DNA of 64,000 nt from Caulobacteraceae bacterium (lineage in GTDB: Bacteria > Pseudomonadota > Alphaproteobacteria > Caulobacterales > Caulobacteraceae). Where the stretch lies: contig CANJLH010000003.1 in the NCBI GenBank assembly GCA_947475415.1, forward strand, positions 1-64,000, given 5' to 3'. Below, one piece after another: positions 8,070-17,430 of this stretch. The notes under the pieces are model-generated. The model did not search any database and had not been told where the DNA came from. It saw only the letters and a list, made by a program, of their open reading frames with translations. The position numbers were made by a program, and so were the translations under genes. How positions within the stretch are numbered: the first letter of the stretch is position 1; each line of letters begins with the position of its first letter.

Positions 8070-8234
8070 CTAGCGCCCGGAAGCTTCATCCACATCACCC
8101 TGATCCTCATCAGCAGGCGCGGGAATCACGTATGCGCCGACCAGCCAGCGCTGAAGGTCAAGGTCAGCGCAGCGCCTGGAGCAGAATGGCCGATAGTCGG
8201 CCTCTGAGGGACGTCGGCAGATTGGGCAGGTCAC
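8070..8234 (-). CDS. yacG: YacG-family zinc-binding protein (DNA gyrase inhibitor family)
   Basis: A 54-residue gene. The translation begins MTCPICRRP and continues [19 protein letters not shown], then an acidic tail ending DEASGR. The C-x2-C ... C-x3-C zinc ligands and the DL-x-RW motif are diagnostic of the YacG/DUF329 family, whose E. coli member binds and inhibits DNA gyrase. The GTG start at 8234 overlaps the stop of the upstream RNase gene as GTGA, indicating coupled translation. It is the last gene of the infA-maf-RNase block, just before tRNA-Phe. Confidence 0.9.
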   Translation of the reverse strand: MTCPICRRPSEADYRPFCSRRCADLDLQRWLVGAYVIPAPADEDQGDVDEASGR

Positions 8235-9271
8235 TGAGCGACAACCTCAGGACGCTCTCGGCCAAACCGTTCGTCCGCCGCGATCGTGAACCGGCGGCCT
8301 AGGCGTAAGACGAGCGACTCTTCAAACCTGTTTACGGCGCTGGCGATAGCAGGCGCGCATCGAACCGTGAGCCGCGCTCCAGGATGCGTCCTGCCTGAAT
8401 CCTCAATGCGCCGCGCGAGCGCCAGCGCCAGAGTCAGGTCGCTGGGAGCGCCATCATGACCACAAAGGATATCGGCGACCGGCGGCCTGCGGCGCGGGAT
8501 GGTGAGTTCCAGAGTTCCGAAGCGACTGATCGGTCCAAACGCCACGCCCGGGTTGTCCGGGCCGAAGGCGGCGCGCGCAACGTTGAGGAGCGCGGTTCCA
8601 TCATGACCGCGGCCCGCCAAGTCGATCACGATCAGCCCGCCAAGGCTCTTCAGACGTAACAGCCGTGCTGTCTCCGCCAACGCGGCCAGGTTCGCCTGCC
8701 GGGCGGCGCGCTTCGAGTCATTCCCTCGTCGATCCCCAACATCCACATCTACGGCGGTGAGGGCCCGTGTCGATTCGATGGCTATACTGCCGCCGCCGGG
8801 TAATGGATGCTCGGTCGCCAGGATTTCAGTTTGGGCGTCGTCGGCGATGGAACGGGCCGCGGAACCATCGACTACTTTGGTCCCGCGAGCGAGACTGACA
8901 AGCTGTTCAAGCAGACTCGGCGCGCTAGTCAGCTGACGCGGATCGCCCTGCCCCTCCCCATTCAAGCGCACCACGGCAAGCTTGCCGAGCCTCGGCTCAG
9001 AACGGACCTCAACAATTAGCGCGGCGCCCTCGACGGGCCGAGAATCGGGCCGGAATGGCAGCACTGCTTCGTCGCCGGCGCCTAGTTCAAGGAACGCCGT
9101 TGCGATGGTGGCGTCAACCTTTCGGACCCGCGCCACAAAGGTGGCGCCAAGTGCAATTCGGCGTTCATGCCCATCCCTGCTGATCAGCAGACGTTCCGGA
9201 CGTCCGTCCAGCAGGACAACACCGCGCTCCTCGCCAGGCCCGCGGTCAAGATAGAGTGTCCGGACGCTCAT
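8231..9271 (-). CDS. short RNase E/G-family ribonuclease
   Basis: A 346-residue member of the RNase E/G family, shorter than E. coli RNase G (about 490). It keeps the catalytic-core features: an S1-like segment ([22 protein letters not shown]), AVDVDVGD near residue 177 and VIDLAG near residue 222, the two Mg-binding Asp positions. I do not see the zinc-link CPxC that organises the RNase E tetramer, so it may act as a monomer or dimer. The genome presumably carries a full-length rne elsewhere. It overlaps maf by 4 bases (ATGA) and yacG by GTGA. Confidence 0.85.
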   Translation of the reverse strand: MSVRTLYLDRGPGEERGVVLLDGRPERLLISRDGHERRIALGATFVARVRKVDATIATAFLELGAGDEAVLPFRPDSRPVEGAALIVEVRSEPRLGKLAVVRLNGEGQGDPRQLTSAPSLLEQLVSLARGTKVVDGSAARSIADDAQTEILATEHPLPGGGSIAIESTRALTAVDVDVGDRRGNDSKRAARQANLAALAETARLLRLKSLGGLIVIDLAGRGHDGTALLNVARAAFGPDNPGVAFGPISRFGTLELTIPRRRPPVADILCGHDGAPSDLTLALALARRIEDSGRTHPGARLTVRCAPAIASAVNRFEESLVLRLGRRFTIAADERFGRERPEVVAQ

Positions 9272-9849
9272 GATGGGTAGCCAAGTCCCCGCAGCAAATT
9301 GAACGTCTCATAGAGCGGCAGGCCGACAACTGAGGTGTAGGATCCGATGAGCGAGATCACGAATGCGCCGGCCCGGCCCTGGACACCATAACCGCCGGCC
9401 TTGCCCTGTCCCTCGCCTGAAGCGGCGTAGGTATCAATCTCGCGACCATCCAGCCGCTTGAACTGAACACGCGTCTCTACAAGGCGGGAGCCAACGCGCC
9501 CTCCCGGCGCAATGACGGCCAAACCGGTCCAGACCCTGTGATTACGGCCCGAAAGCAGCTCAAGGCATGATCGAACCTCTTGCGCTGTCTCCGCCTTGGG
9601 CAGCACGCGCATGCCCACCGCGACCACGGTATCGGCAGCCAGCACGTATGCATCGGGGTTGGAACAGGCGACCCTGGCCGCCTTGGCCTGCGCCAGCCTC
9701 AGCGCGAGTCGCCGTGGCGACTCTTTCGGCTCGGGCGTTTCATCCAACTCCGCCGAGGCGACCGCGTCAGGCTCCAGGCCTAACTGACGCAGGAGCTCGA
9801 GCCGCCTGGGACTCGCCGAGGCCAGGACAAGGCGCGCCTCGCCGGACAC
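9268..9849 (-). CDS. maf: Maf-family nucleoside triphosphate pyrophosphatase
   Basis: A 193-residue house-cleaning NTP pyrophosphatase that hydrolyses non-canonical or methylated nucleotides. Diagnostic motifs are LVLASASPRRLELLRQLG at the N-terminus, the DETPEPKESP segment, ADTVVAVG carrying the catalytic Asp, and SYTSVVGLPLYET near the end. Length and order match the family. It overlaps the RNase start by ATGA. A 117-base gap separates it from infA, so it may also have its own promoter. Confidence 0.92.
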   Translation of the reverse strand: MSGEARLVLASASPRRLELLRQLGLEPDAVASAELDETPEPKESPRRLALRLAQAKAARVACSNPDAYVLAADTVVAVGMRVLPKAETAQEVRSCLELLSGRNHRVWTGLAVIAPGGRVGSRLVETRVQFKRLDGREIDTYAASGEGQGKAGGYGVQGRAGAFVISLIGSYTSVVGLPLYETFNLLRGLGYPS

Positions 9850-9966
9850 GGCCTAGCCCCCGTCCTGAGCAGGAAAATTCACCTGACGCCAAAATAAGTG
9901 ACCAAAACTCAATAAGTTATATCTGGACAAACGCCTAATCCAATGTTCGCTTGGGCCTGACACACC

Positions 9967-10185
9967 CTAGCGGACTCGGAAGGTGATACGGCCCTTGGAT
10001 AGGTCGTAGGGCGTCATCTCAACGAGCACCTTGTCGCCAGCCGACACCCGGATGCGGTTCTTGCGCATCTTGCCGGCGGTATGAGCAATGATCTCGTGGT
10101 CGTTCTCCAGCTTCACGCGGAACGTCGCGTTGGGCAGGACTTCACTCACCGTACCCGGAAACTCAAGCAGCTCTTCCTTCGCCAT
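9967..10185 (-). CDS. infA: translation initiation factor IF-1
   Basis: Exactly 72 residues, the standard IF-1 length, with the single S1/OB fold: [18 protein letters not shown], the central [19 protein letters not shown], and [14 protein letters not shown] at the end. It binds the ribosomal A site during initiation. Its place next to maf and the RNase E/G-like gene is the usual alphaproteobacterial arrangement. Confidence 0.98.
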   Translation of the reverse strand: MAKEELLEFPGTVSEVLPNATFRVKLENDHEIIAHTAGKMRKNRIRVSAGDKVLVEMTPYDLSKGRITFRVR

Positions 10186-10350
10186 GCATTCTCCCTGCGG
10201 ACCGACACACGCCCGACGGGGGCGGCCTTCGGCAAACCTGATTCAAACTCATATAGCATGACGGCCCGCGTCCATGCAGGTCGCGAGCCGCCTTCCAACT
10301 AACTCATCATAACGCAGTTGGCACCTTCGGGTCGATGGCCCAGACGCGGA

Positions 10351-10788
10351 TCACGAAAACCGTTCGGCGATCCGCGCCGCAAGTGCGTCGCGCACCTCCC
10401 GATAGGCGGCCATCCGCACCTCGCGTGACCCTTCGGTCAAAGTAGGATCGTAGACCGGCCAATATTCAATTTCCACCGCCCGTCCCCTGGTCATCTCCAC
10501 CGCCCGGTGCTGAGCCTCTGGCGTAAAGGAGATCACCAGATCGAATGAATCGTCGTTGAGTTCATCAAAGGTCTTTGGCCGGTAGTCGGCCAGGTCGCAG
10601 GCCACCTCGGCCATGACGGCAGATACAAACGGATCAACCGCCCCGCCTTCGACATCTCCTGTCTTGAGACCACAACTGTCCACATAGATCCGATTCCCAG
10701 CGACGCGCCGTAGCAGCGCCTCGGCCATGGGAGAGCGCACCCGGTTGTGATTGCAGGCGAACAGGACGGCGGCGGGAGGAGCCGGCAT
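10351..10788 (-). CDS. low-molecular-weight protein-tyrosine-phosphatase family protein
   Basis: 145 residues of the LMW phosphatase/ArsC-like fold. The P-loop C-x5-R-S is CNHNRVRS near residues 11-18, and the general-acid Asp is in YDPTLTEGS near residue 120. A member of this family sits between UPF0262 and infA in Caulobacter-type genomes. The substrate (protein tyrosine phosphate or arsenate) cannot be told from sequence. Its start is 1 base from the stop of the UPF0262 gene, so the two are co-transcribed. Confidence 0.85.
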   Translation of the reverse strand: MPAPPAAVLFACNHNRVRSPMAEALLRRVAGNRIYVDSCGLKTGDVEGGAVDPFVSAVMAEVACDLADYRPKTFDELNDDSFDLVISFTPEAQHRAVEMTRGRAVEIEYWPVYDPTLTEGSREVRMAAYREVRDALAARIAERFS

Positions 10789-10789
10789 C

Positions 10790-11266
10790 TCAGCCTCGCC
10801 AATGCAATGCGCAGATCAAGGTGAACAGGCGCCGGGCGGTGTCGAGATCGGTCTCAACCTTTCCCGAAAGCCGCGCGCGCAGAACCTCGGAGGCCTCATT
10901 GTGGAGGCCGCGCCGGCCCATGTCGAGAACTTCGATCTGCTGCGGCGTCGCATTACGAATGGCCTGATAATAGCTCTCGCAGATCATGAAGTAGTCCTTG
11001 ATCAGCGTGCGGAGGGGCGACAGGGACAAGATGTGACGACGTGTATAGGCGGGGCCCGACACGTCGAACACCAGGCGGTTCTCCACGACCCCCAAGTGCA
11101 GGTCATACGGTCCGCCTGCGGCGCCGGCCGGCGCAAAGTAGTTCTCCTCCAGCAAGTCGAAAATGGCGATCTGCCGCTCCTGCTCCTGGTCGCGCGAAGC
11201 CGCGGCCAGAGAGGCATCGTCGATCTCGACGGAGTGCAGTCGGTGATTGGCGGCGTTGTCGGCCAT
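10790..11266 (-). CDS. UPF0262 family protein
   Basis: A 158-residue protein of the alphaproteobacterial UPF0262 family. Family-typical stretches are [54 protein letters not shown] and [19 protein letters not shown]. It is soluble, with no signal peptide. Function is unknown. It heads the leftward block phosphatase - infA - maf - RNase - yacG. In related genomes hisD lies directly upstream; here the diguanylate cyclase and desaturase genes lie between them. Confidence 0.9.
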   Translation of the reverse strand: MADNAANHRLHSVEIDDASLAAASRDQEQERQIAIFDLLEENYFAPAGAAGGPYDLHLGVVENRLVFDVSGPAYTRRHILSLSPLRTLIKDYFMICESYYQAIRNATPQQIEVLDMGRRGLHNEASEVLRARLSGKVETDLDTARRLFTLICALHWRG

Positions 11267-11519
11267 GGCGCCTGGTTTACGGCAAACAGGGGGCGCGCGT
11301 CATCCGGCGCCGGAGATTCATTTTTAGCCAGACCTGCAGGCAGATCGCATGAATGCAGTTCTCTTCGAAAGGAAAGTAGCTTTGGAAATTCCTCAGAATA
11401 ATTCAGCTTAGATGGTAATATAAAAAATTAACTATGAATTTCTCCGCGCACATTCATTGCCGTCGTTCGAACTATATTAGTGTTTACGCTGTAACCATGA
11501 ACGCGAGCATGGGGGCAGA

Positions 11520-13487
11520 ATGTCACTCGTCGTCGCATTGAAGAGAATCTTCAAATTGCCGGTAGATCGGCCGCAATTGCTTGTGGCGCAGGCGGCGGCG
11601 CTTTCGCGTCAGGTGCCGTTGCTATACTCCGTCGTCTTCGTGAGCGCCGTAACCCTGGCCGCCACGCACCTGCGCTCAGCGCCAATCTGGCTGACTGTCG
11701 GCGCGACAACCGTCCTTGGGCTTGCCTGCGGATACCGGACTTTCAATTGGTGGCGATCAAGGCACGAGCCGATGAACCCGGAGCGCGCCCGGCGAATGCT
11801 GACCAGCACGATCCGAAGCGCATATCTTATGGCAGCCGCATTCACCGCCTGGTCTTTGGCGTTGTTCCCCTATGGCGACGCCTATTCGCGCAGCCAGGTG
11901 GGGTTTTTCATGGCCATCACCGTGTGCGCCTGCATCCTTTGCCTGATGCATTTGCCTGTGGCGGCCTTGATCATCGTCGCCCTGGCGCTGGGTCCCATGG
12001 TGCTCTTTTTCTGGTCAACAGGCCAGGAGGTCTTCCAGGCAACCGCAGTGAACGTGGCGCTGGTGGGGGTCGCGATGGTCTTCATGCTGTTCAAACACTA
12101 TCGCGAATTCACCGACCTCATTGCGTCTCAGACGGAAAACACACGCCTGGCCAATCACGACTCGCTCACCCAGTTGCCGAATCGCCGCCGGTTCTTCCTG
12201 GAATTGGATAGCCGGTTGTCCGAGGCGCGGCGCGTGGGCGGCGCCCTGGTGGTCGGGGTGGTGGATCTGGATGGCTTCAAGCCAGTGAATGACGCCTTCG
12301 GTCACGCCACCGGCGACAGGTTGCTGGTCGAGGTGGCCCAGCGTCTGCGCGACGTGCCTGAACCGGCGTTGTTCGTGGCGCGCCTGGGCGGCGATGAGTT
12401 CGGCCTGATCATCGACCGCACCATCGACGACGCGGAATTGCTGCGGTTCGGAAAGGCCATTTGCGACCTCATGCAGACACCGTTCGACCTGCCTGGCGTC
12501 GTGGCCCAGATCGGTTGTTCGGTCGGCTTTTGTCCGTTCCCCACTGGCGGCGAAAACGCCCAGCAGCTTTTCGAACGCGCAGATTATGCGCTCTACCACG
12601 CCAAACAGAATCTCCTCGGCGGCGACGCCGTAGTGTTCGACGGTCGCCACGAGGCGGAAATCCGCGAGTTAAGCCAGGTGGATCAGGCGATGTTCCGTGC
12701 TGACCTCGAGCACGAAATGAGCATAGCTTTTCAGCCGATCTATGACCTGGGCGCCGAGCGAACGGTCGCCTTCGAAGCTCTGGCGCGCTGGACCAGTCCA
12801 GAACTGGGCGTTGTTCCCCCGGGGATTTTCATTCGGGCGGCGGAACGATCCGGGCAAATAACCGAAGTGACCCCGATCCTGTTGCGCAAGGCGCTTCGCG
12901 CCGCTGTCAACTGGCCGATGGACATGCGCATCGCCATCAACCTTTCGGCGCGGGATATCGCTTCCATGGACACGGTTCGGAATTTGGTAGCCATCGTCCA
13001 GGAGAGTCTCATCGCCGCCCACCGCATTGACTTCGAAATCACCGAGACGGCCATCGTTTGTGACTTCGAGCAGGCCCGCGACGCCCTCCTGGCCTTGCGG
13101 GAGTTGGGCGCGCGCACGGTGCTTGACGACTTCGGCACCGGACATTCGAGCCTGAGCCACGTGCGTCTCCTGCCCATCGACAAGCTGAAGATCGATGCCA
13201 GTTTTGTCGCCGACATCATCCACCATCAGGCAAGCGAGGACATCGTTAAGACCGTCCTGGAACTGTGCCGGAACATGCGGCTGGGCTGCGTCGTGGAGGG
13301 CGTCGAGATCGACGAACAGTTGACCAAGATCCGAGACCTCGGCGCCACCGAAGTACAAGGCTATCACTTCGCTAAACCAATGCCGGAAACCGAGGTTTCC
13401 GGCTACCTCGCGAATGAATCGCGGGCGCGGAATGGAGCTGCGAAGCGACCGAGCCGCCACCGGGAGAAAGTGCTGGCGGCCGGTTAA
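11520..13487 (+). CDS. membrane GGDEF-EAL bifunctional c-di-GMP protein
   Basis: 655 residues. The N-terminus has about five predicted membrane helices (residues 35-200), then a GGDEF domain (RLGGDEFGLI near residue 290) and an EAL domain (FEALARW near 417, NLSARD, FEITET, DDFGTG, KIDASFV, EGVE, QGYHFAKPM). Catalytic residues of both domains look intact, so both synthesis and hydrolysis of c-di-GMP are possible. The allosteric RxxD I-site five residues before GGDEF is absent (EPAL instead). The start is ATG 11520 behind GGGGGCAG. The 253-base upstream region is AT-rich. The 3' end overlaps the convergent desaturase by 4 bases. Confidence 0.93.
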   Translation: MSLVVALKRIFKLPVDRPQLLVAQAAALSRQVPLLYSVVFVSAVTLAATHLRSAPIWLTVGATTVLGLACGYRTFNWWRSRHEPMNPERARRMLTSTIRSAYLMAAAFTAWSLALFPYGDAYSRSQVGFFMAITVCACILCLMHLPVAALIIVALALGPMVLFFWSTGQEVFQATAVNVALVGVAMVFMLFKHYREFTDLIASQTENTRLANHDSLTQLPNRRRFFLELDSRLSEARRVGGALVVGVVDLDGFKPVNDAFGHATGDRLLVEVAQRLRDVPEPALFVARLGGDEFGLIIDRTIDDAELLRFGKAICDLMQTPFDLPGVVAQIGCSVGFCPFPTGGENAQQLFERADYALYHAKQNLLGGDAVVFDGRHEAEIRELSQVDQAMFRADLEHEMSIAFQPIYDLGAERTVAFEALARWTSPELGVVPPGIFIRAAERSGQITEVTPILLRKALRAAVNWPMDMRIAINLSARDIASMDTVRNLVAIVQESLIAAHRIDFEITETAIVCDFEQARDALLALRELGARTVLDDFGTGHSSLSHVRLLPIDKLKIDASFVADIIHHQASEDIVKTVLELCRNMRLGCVVEGVEIDEQLTKIRDLGATEVQGYHFAKPMPETEVSGYLANESRARNGAAKRPSRHREKVLAAG

Positions 13488-14497
13488 ACTCCGGCGGCGC
13501 GCGCCTCACGGAATGACACCAGCCGCCGGGCGGCTTCGTCCCATAAGGCGAGGCGCGCACAACGGAAGCTTTCCCAGAATCCGACCCGGCTCAATTCGCT
13601 GAGCTCGGGATGATCCGCGAGGACCTTTGGCAGGTTGTAGAACGGAATTCGACTTGAAAGGTGGTGGATGTGATGGACACCGATGTTCGCGGTGAACCAT
13701 CGAAGGACCGGCGGCAGGGCGTAATGGGAACTTCCCGCAAGAGCCGCCTCGTCTCGCCGCCAGTCTCTGTCTCGCGACCAGACCGCCCCTTCGAACTGAT
13801 GCTGGATATAGAATAGCCACACCCCTACCGTCGCGGCCAGCATCATGGTCGTCATGTTGACGATAAGAACCGGGGCGGCTCCAAACAGCCAGATCAGGGC
13901 GGCCAGGCCCACGACCAGGGCGATTAAGTTTCCGAGCACGCTGAGCCACGGCCGCCAGCCGGCGCGCATCAGCCCGACCGGGAGGCGTTGCAACAGGAAA
14001 AATACGAACGCCGGGCCGAGACCGAACATCACGGCCGGATGTCGGTACAGGCGATAACCCAAACGGCGCAGAGGCGACAGTGCGCGGTACTCCTCAACCG
14101 TCAATGTTTCGATCACGCCCAGGCCGCGGCGATCCAGATTTCCCGAGGTGGCGTGATGGATGGCGTGGGTCTGACGCCAATAATCATAGGGCGTGAGGGT
14201 GAAAACTCCGATGATCCGACCGACCCAGTCATTCGCCTGTCTTTCACGGAAAAATGACCCATGCCCGCAGTCGTGCTGGATCATGAAAAGGCGCACCAGG
14301 AAACCGGCGGCGGGAACCGTAAGGATCAGAGCGGCCCACCAGAGCCCAGCGCGAAACAGCAGCCAAGCAATGACCCAGATTGCAGCAAAAGGCGCGGCGG
14401 TGACCGCGATTTCAAACAGGCTTCGGCGATCCTCAGGCTGGCGGTAAGGCGCGAGCTTGCGGTTCCAGTTGTCTGGCGTCGCTTTCACAGTCGTCAA
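13484..14497 (-). CDS. membrane fatty acid desaturase
   Basis: A 337-residue di-iron membrane desaturase. The three histidine boxes are present: HDCGH near residue 93, HAIHH near 129 and HHIHH near 270, spaced by hydrophobic segments (around residues 30-70 and 160-230). It introduces double bonds into acyl chains in the inner membrane, probably in response to temperature. Its regiochemistry cannot be read from sequence, and carotenoid-type hydroxylation is a less likely alternative. It converges on the GGDEF-EAL gene. Confidence 0.88.
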   Translation of the reverse strand: MTTVKATPDNWNRKLAPYRQPEDRRSLFEIAVTAAPFAAIWVIAWLLFRAGLWWAALILTVPAAGFLVRLFMIQHDCGHGSFFRERQANDWVGRIIGVFTLTPYDYWRQTHAIHHATSGNLDRRGLGVIETLTVEEYRALSPLRRLGYRLYRHPAVMFGLGPAFVFFLLQRLPVGLMRAGWRPWLSVLGNLIALVVGLAALIWLFGAAPVLIVNMTTMMLAATVGVWLFYIQHQFEGAVWSRDRDWRRDEAALAGSSHYALPPVLRWFTANIGVHHIHHLSSRIPFYNLPKVLADHPELSELSRVGFWESFRCARLALWDEAARRLVSFREARAAGV

Positions 14498-14601
14498 ATC
14501 AGAACTTTCAATTCGTGGTTCCTAGGCGCGTGCGCCGTATCAGACATAAGTGGTTCAATTGCGGCTTGGAAGAACACTTACCTCTATCACATTTCCGACC
14601 C

Positions 14602-15885
14602 TCAACCGCCACTAAGGCGTAATGCCGCGGACCGGGCGTGCGCCGGCAGGCCCTCGGCATCCGCCAACACGACTGCTGAGGGGCCGAGCGCCGCGAAGGC
14701 GCTGGCGTCACAGCGCACGATCGAAGTCCGTTTCAGAAAATCCAACAGCGAAAGCCCCGAGGAGAACCGCGCCGCGCGGCTTGTCGGCAAGACGTGATTT
14801 GAACCGGCCACATAGTCGCCAATCGCTTCAGGCGTATGACGGCCAAGGAAAATCGCGCCGGCATGGCGAACCTTGTCGGCCAGTTTTTGTGGTTCATCGA
14901 CCGCGAATTCGACGTGCTCAGGGGCAAGGATATCCACGAGGCGCGGTGAGGTTTCCAGGGGCGAAATAACCACCGCTCCGTGATCGCGCCAGGAAGCGGC
15001 GGCGGACTCCTGCGTCGTTAATCCTTTAAGCTGAGCAGCCACGGCGGCCTCGACGCGGTTCGCGAAGGCTTCATCATCGGTGATCAGGATCGACTGCGCC
15101 GCAGGATCATGCTCGGCTTGTGACAAGAGATCCGCAGCGACCCAATCCGGATCGTTTGACGCATCAGCCACCACGACAATTTCAGAAGGTCCGGCCAGGG
15201 CGTCGATGCCGACAATGCCATAGACCATCCGCTTTGCGGTGGAGACGAAGTCGTTTCCCGGTCCAACGATCTTGTCCACACGCACGATCGGACCCGCGCC
15301 ATATGCCAGGGCGGCCACAGCCTGGGCGCCGCCGATGCGCCAAATTTCGGTGACGCCCGCCTCCTTGGCGGCGGCTAGCACCGCAGGTTCGAGGCGGCCT
15401 GGCGGGGATACCATAGCGATGCGCTCTACCCCCGCCGCGGCGGCCGGAACTGCGTTCATCAACACTGTGGAAGGATAGGCGGCACGCCCGCCCGGCACAT
15501 AAATCCCAACCGATTCCAGCGGCGTCCAGCGCCAGCCGAGCTCAACGCCCGCCTCGTCGGTAAATCGCATATCCACCGGCCGCTGACGCTCGTGATAGGC
15601 GCGGATACGCTTGGCGGCGAAGGCGATGGCCTGACGAACCTGCGGATCACAACGGCTGACTCCAGCCTCGATCTCCTCAGAGGAGACCCGAATCGTTGCC
15701 TCATCCAATTCGACTTTGTCGAATTGGCGCGTGAACCGCAGCACCGCAGCCAAACCTTCTGTACGAACAGCGTCCAATACGGCGCGAACGGCGGTCTCGA
15801 CGTTCGCCGGCGTTTCCCGCCGCACAGCCGCGAAGGCGGCGAAGGCGGCTTCGAAATCTGGGTCGGTGGATCGGAAGCGGCGCAT
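14602..15885 (-). CDS. hisD: histidinol dehydrogenase
   Basis: A 427-residue enzyme catalysing the last two oxidations of histidine synthesis (histidinol to histidine). The start MRRFRSTDPDFEAAF at 15885 gives family length; the frame is open to 15981 without homology. Visible motifs are GWRWTPLESVGIYVPGGRA, VDKIVGPGN, AGPSEIVVVADA, LSQAEHDPAAQS (Zn-ligand Gln/His), APEHVEF (catalytic Glu-His) and EAIGDYVAGSNHVLPT. In Caulobacter-type genomes hisD directly follows DUF2948 and murA; here those lie about 12 kb upstream, beyond an inserted gene set. Confidence 0.96.
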   Translation of the reverse strand: MRRFRSTDPDFEAAFAAFAAVRRETPANVETAVRAVLDAVRTEGLAAVLRFTRQFDKVELDEATIRVSSEEIEAGVSRCDPQVRQAIAFAAKRIRAYHERQRPVDMRFTDEAGVELGWRWTPLESVGIYVPGGRAAYPSTVLMNAVPAAAAGVERIAMVSPPGRLEPAVLAAAKEAGVTEIWRIGGAQAVAALAYGAGPIVRVDKIVGPGNDFVSTAKRMVYGIVGIDALAGPSEIVVVADASNDPDWVAADLLSQAEHDPAAQSILITDDEAFANRVEAAVAAQLKGLTTQESAAASWRDHGAVVISPLETSPRLVDILAPEHVEFAVDEPQKLADKVRHAGAIFLGRHTPEAIGDYVAGSNHVLPTSRAARFSSGLSLLDFLKRTSIVRCDASAFAALGPSAVVLADAEGLPAHARSAALRLSGG

Positions 15886-15895
15886 GCAGCGCCTT

Positions 15896-16717
15896 CTAGC
15901 CGGGCGCGGGTTCCGAGGGAACAGCCTGCCTCGCCGCCAAGAGCCTGCGAGTCGCTTCGACGACCCGTCGCGCCCGTTCAAATGCGCTCATCCCCTGCAA
16001 GCGCAGCCGCTCCGCCGGCGCCTCCAGCGAAAGTGGTTGGCGCTCTCCCACGATGTCCAGCAATTCGTGCAAGGGAAACGCGCCCTCCCCCGGAGCCAGG
16101 CGATCAAAGGCGCCTTCACGCGCGTAGATTTCCGGCTTGGCGACAAGTGGGCCATCGCAGAGCTGGACGTAACTTATTTCATTGGGCGCCAGCCCTCTTA
16201 GGGATTCCAACGAGGCTCCGGTGCGAACCAGATGCAAGGCGTCGACCGCAACGCCGCCCTGCCCCACCGCCCTTACGATGCGGATCGCCTGCGGAAGCGC
16301 GTCTGTCGCGCCATAGCCCATGAACTCGATCCCGGCCTTTATGGCGTGACGCGCCGCCAACTCCGCGAATGCGCCGAATCGATCTGTGGCCCGCGCTTCG
16401 TCAAAATCCAGAATGCGGACATTTGCTCGGGTCGCACCCAGCCGCGCACCGCGGTCCAGAGCCGCTTCGTAGTCTGCGACGTCAAACCCGGCTGAAAGCC
16501 CGAAGGAGGCTGCGCCATAGGCGGTGACGCCCGTATCGCGCATAGCCGCCTGGATATCTCCCATGTCGGCCTCGCCGATCACTGGAAAGGAGACTTGAGC
16601 CTTGGGATCCTGGGTGAACAGGCAAACGTAGGCGCAGTCTAGTTCAGCGGCGAACTTTATCAGTTCGACGGCCGAGGCATCCGAAGCCACCAAGTGGTGC
16701 AGCGACAGCGATCGCAT
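15896..16717 (-). CDS. sugar phosphate isomerase/epimerase-like TIM barrel
   Basis: 273 residues of the xylose-isomerase-like (AP endonuclease 2) TIM-barrel family. Start ATG 16717 has GGGAG eight bases upstream; an in-frame TTG at 16732 is less likely. Recognisable features are LHHLVASDASAVELIKFAAEL at the start, IEFMGYGATDALPQAI, VDALHLVRTGAS, ISYVQLCDGPL and PGEGAFPLHELL near the C-terminus. These are the usual strand ends carrying metal ligands (Glu, Asp, His). The substrate is unknown. It ends 10 bases before hisD and probably shares its transcript. Confidence 0.75.
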   Translation of the reverse strand: MRSLSLHHLVASDASAVELIKFAAELDCAYVCLFTQDPKAQVSFPVIGEADMGDIQAAMRDTGVTAYGAASFGLSAGFDVADYEAALDRGARLGATRANVRILDFDEARATDRFGAFAELAARHAIKAGIEFMGYGATDALPQAIRIVRAVGQGGVAVDALHLVRTGASLESLRGLAPNEISYVQLCDGPLVAKPEIYAREGAFDRLAPGEGAFPLHELLDIVGERQPLSLEAPAERLRLQGMSAFERARRVVEATRRLLAARQAVPSEPAPG

Positions 16718-16840
16718 TGCCGTTACTCCCAACTCCGGTTCGAATTTGAGCCTCCACCTCGATCTACGCCAGCGAAGGGGGAACCTTAACCGTGGGCATC
16801 CTAAGGTGAGGCTTCATATTTGTCGCCCAAGGAGGCGCGA

Positions 16841-17404
16841 TTGAAGGAATTTCTGATCCGAGCGCTGGTTACCATGTCGGTAATGACGGCTGTCGGACTC
16901 AGTCTGAGGCTAGGGCAATGGGCCATCGAACGGGCCACACCCGTCCGTGAAGGCGAACATCGGCTGCCATCCTACTTCGCCGCTGTCGGATTGCTGTCCG
17001 GCGCATTCGCTGGCTTTTGCCTGGGCGCCGGCCTCGTGGGTCATATGTCACCTCAGCGCGACGACTTCGCGGCCTGGGCCGGACTGGTGGCGGCATTCAC
17101 CATCGGCGGCGTGGCGTTGGTTGCAGTCGCCGCCAACTGGAGACTTTGGCTAGACGACGCAACTTTGCAGATCCGAAATGAATTTGGTCAAATAAGTCCT
17201 TGTATCCATTGGTCGGAGATTGTCAGAGTGAAGCCCGGCCTTCAATCGATGTGCTTCCGCTTGAGTGGTGGTCAAGTCCTGAAAATCCCGTTCGGAACGC
17301 CAATCCTGCTTGAAGTGCTTTGGCGCGCCCACCGCGCTGGCGCACAGATTGACAAGGGGCTGCTTCAGGAGATGCGAATGTCCCCCAAACCCCACTTCGA
17401 CTAG
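16841..17404 (+). CDS. membrane protein with C-terminal PH-like domain, hypothetical
   Basis: 187 residues with three likely membrane helices (about 7-27, 47-70 and 80-105). A soluble C-terminal part follows (WRLWLDDATLQIRNEFGQ ... IHWSEIVRVKP), resembling the beta-rich bacterial PH-like domains. The start is chosen as TTG 16841 because AAGGAGG lies five bases upstream; an in-frame TTG at 16820 has no such site. Function unknown. Confidence 0.6.
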   Translation: MKEFLIRALVTMSVMTAVGLSLRLGQWAIERATPVREGEHRLPSYFAAVGLLSGAFAGFCLGAGLVGHMSPQRDDFAAWAGLVAAFTIGGVALVAVAANWRLWLDDATLQIRNEFGQISPCIHWSEIVRVKPGLQSMCFRLSGGQVLKIPFGTPILLEVLWRAHRAGAQIDKGLLQEMRMSPKPHFD

Positions 17405-17430
17405 TTATAGAGCGAGGGATCGAGCAAGCA

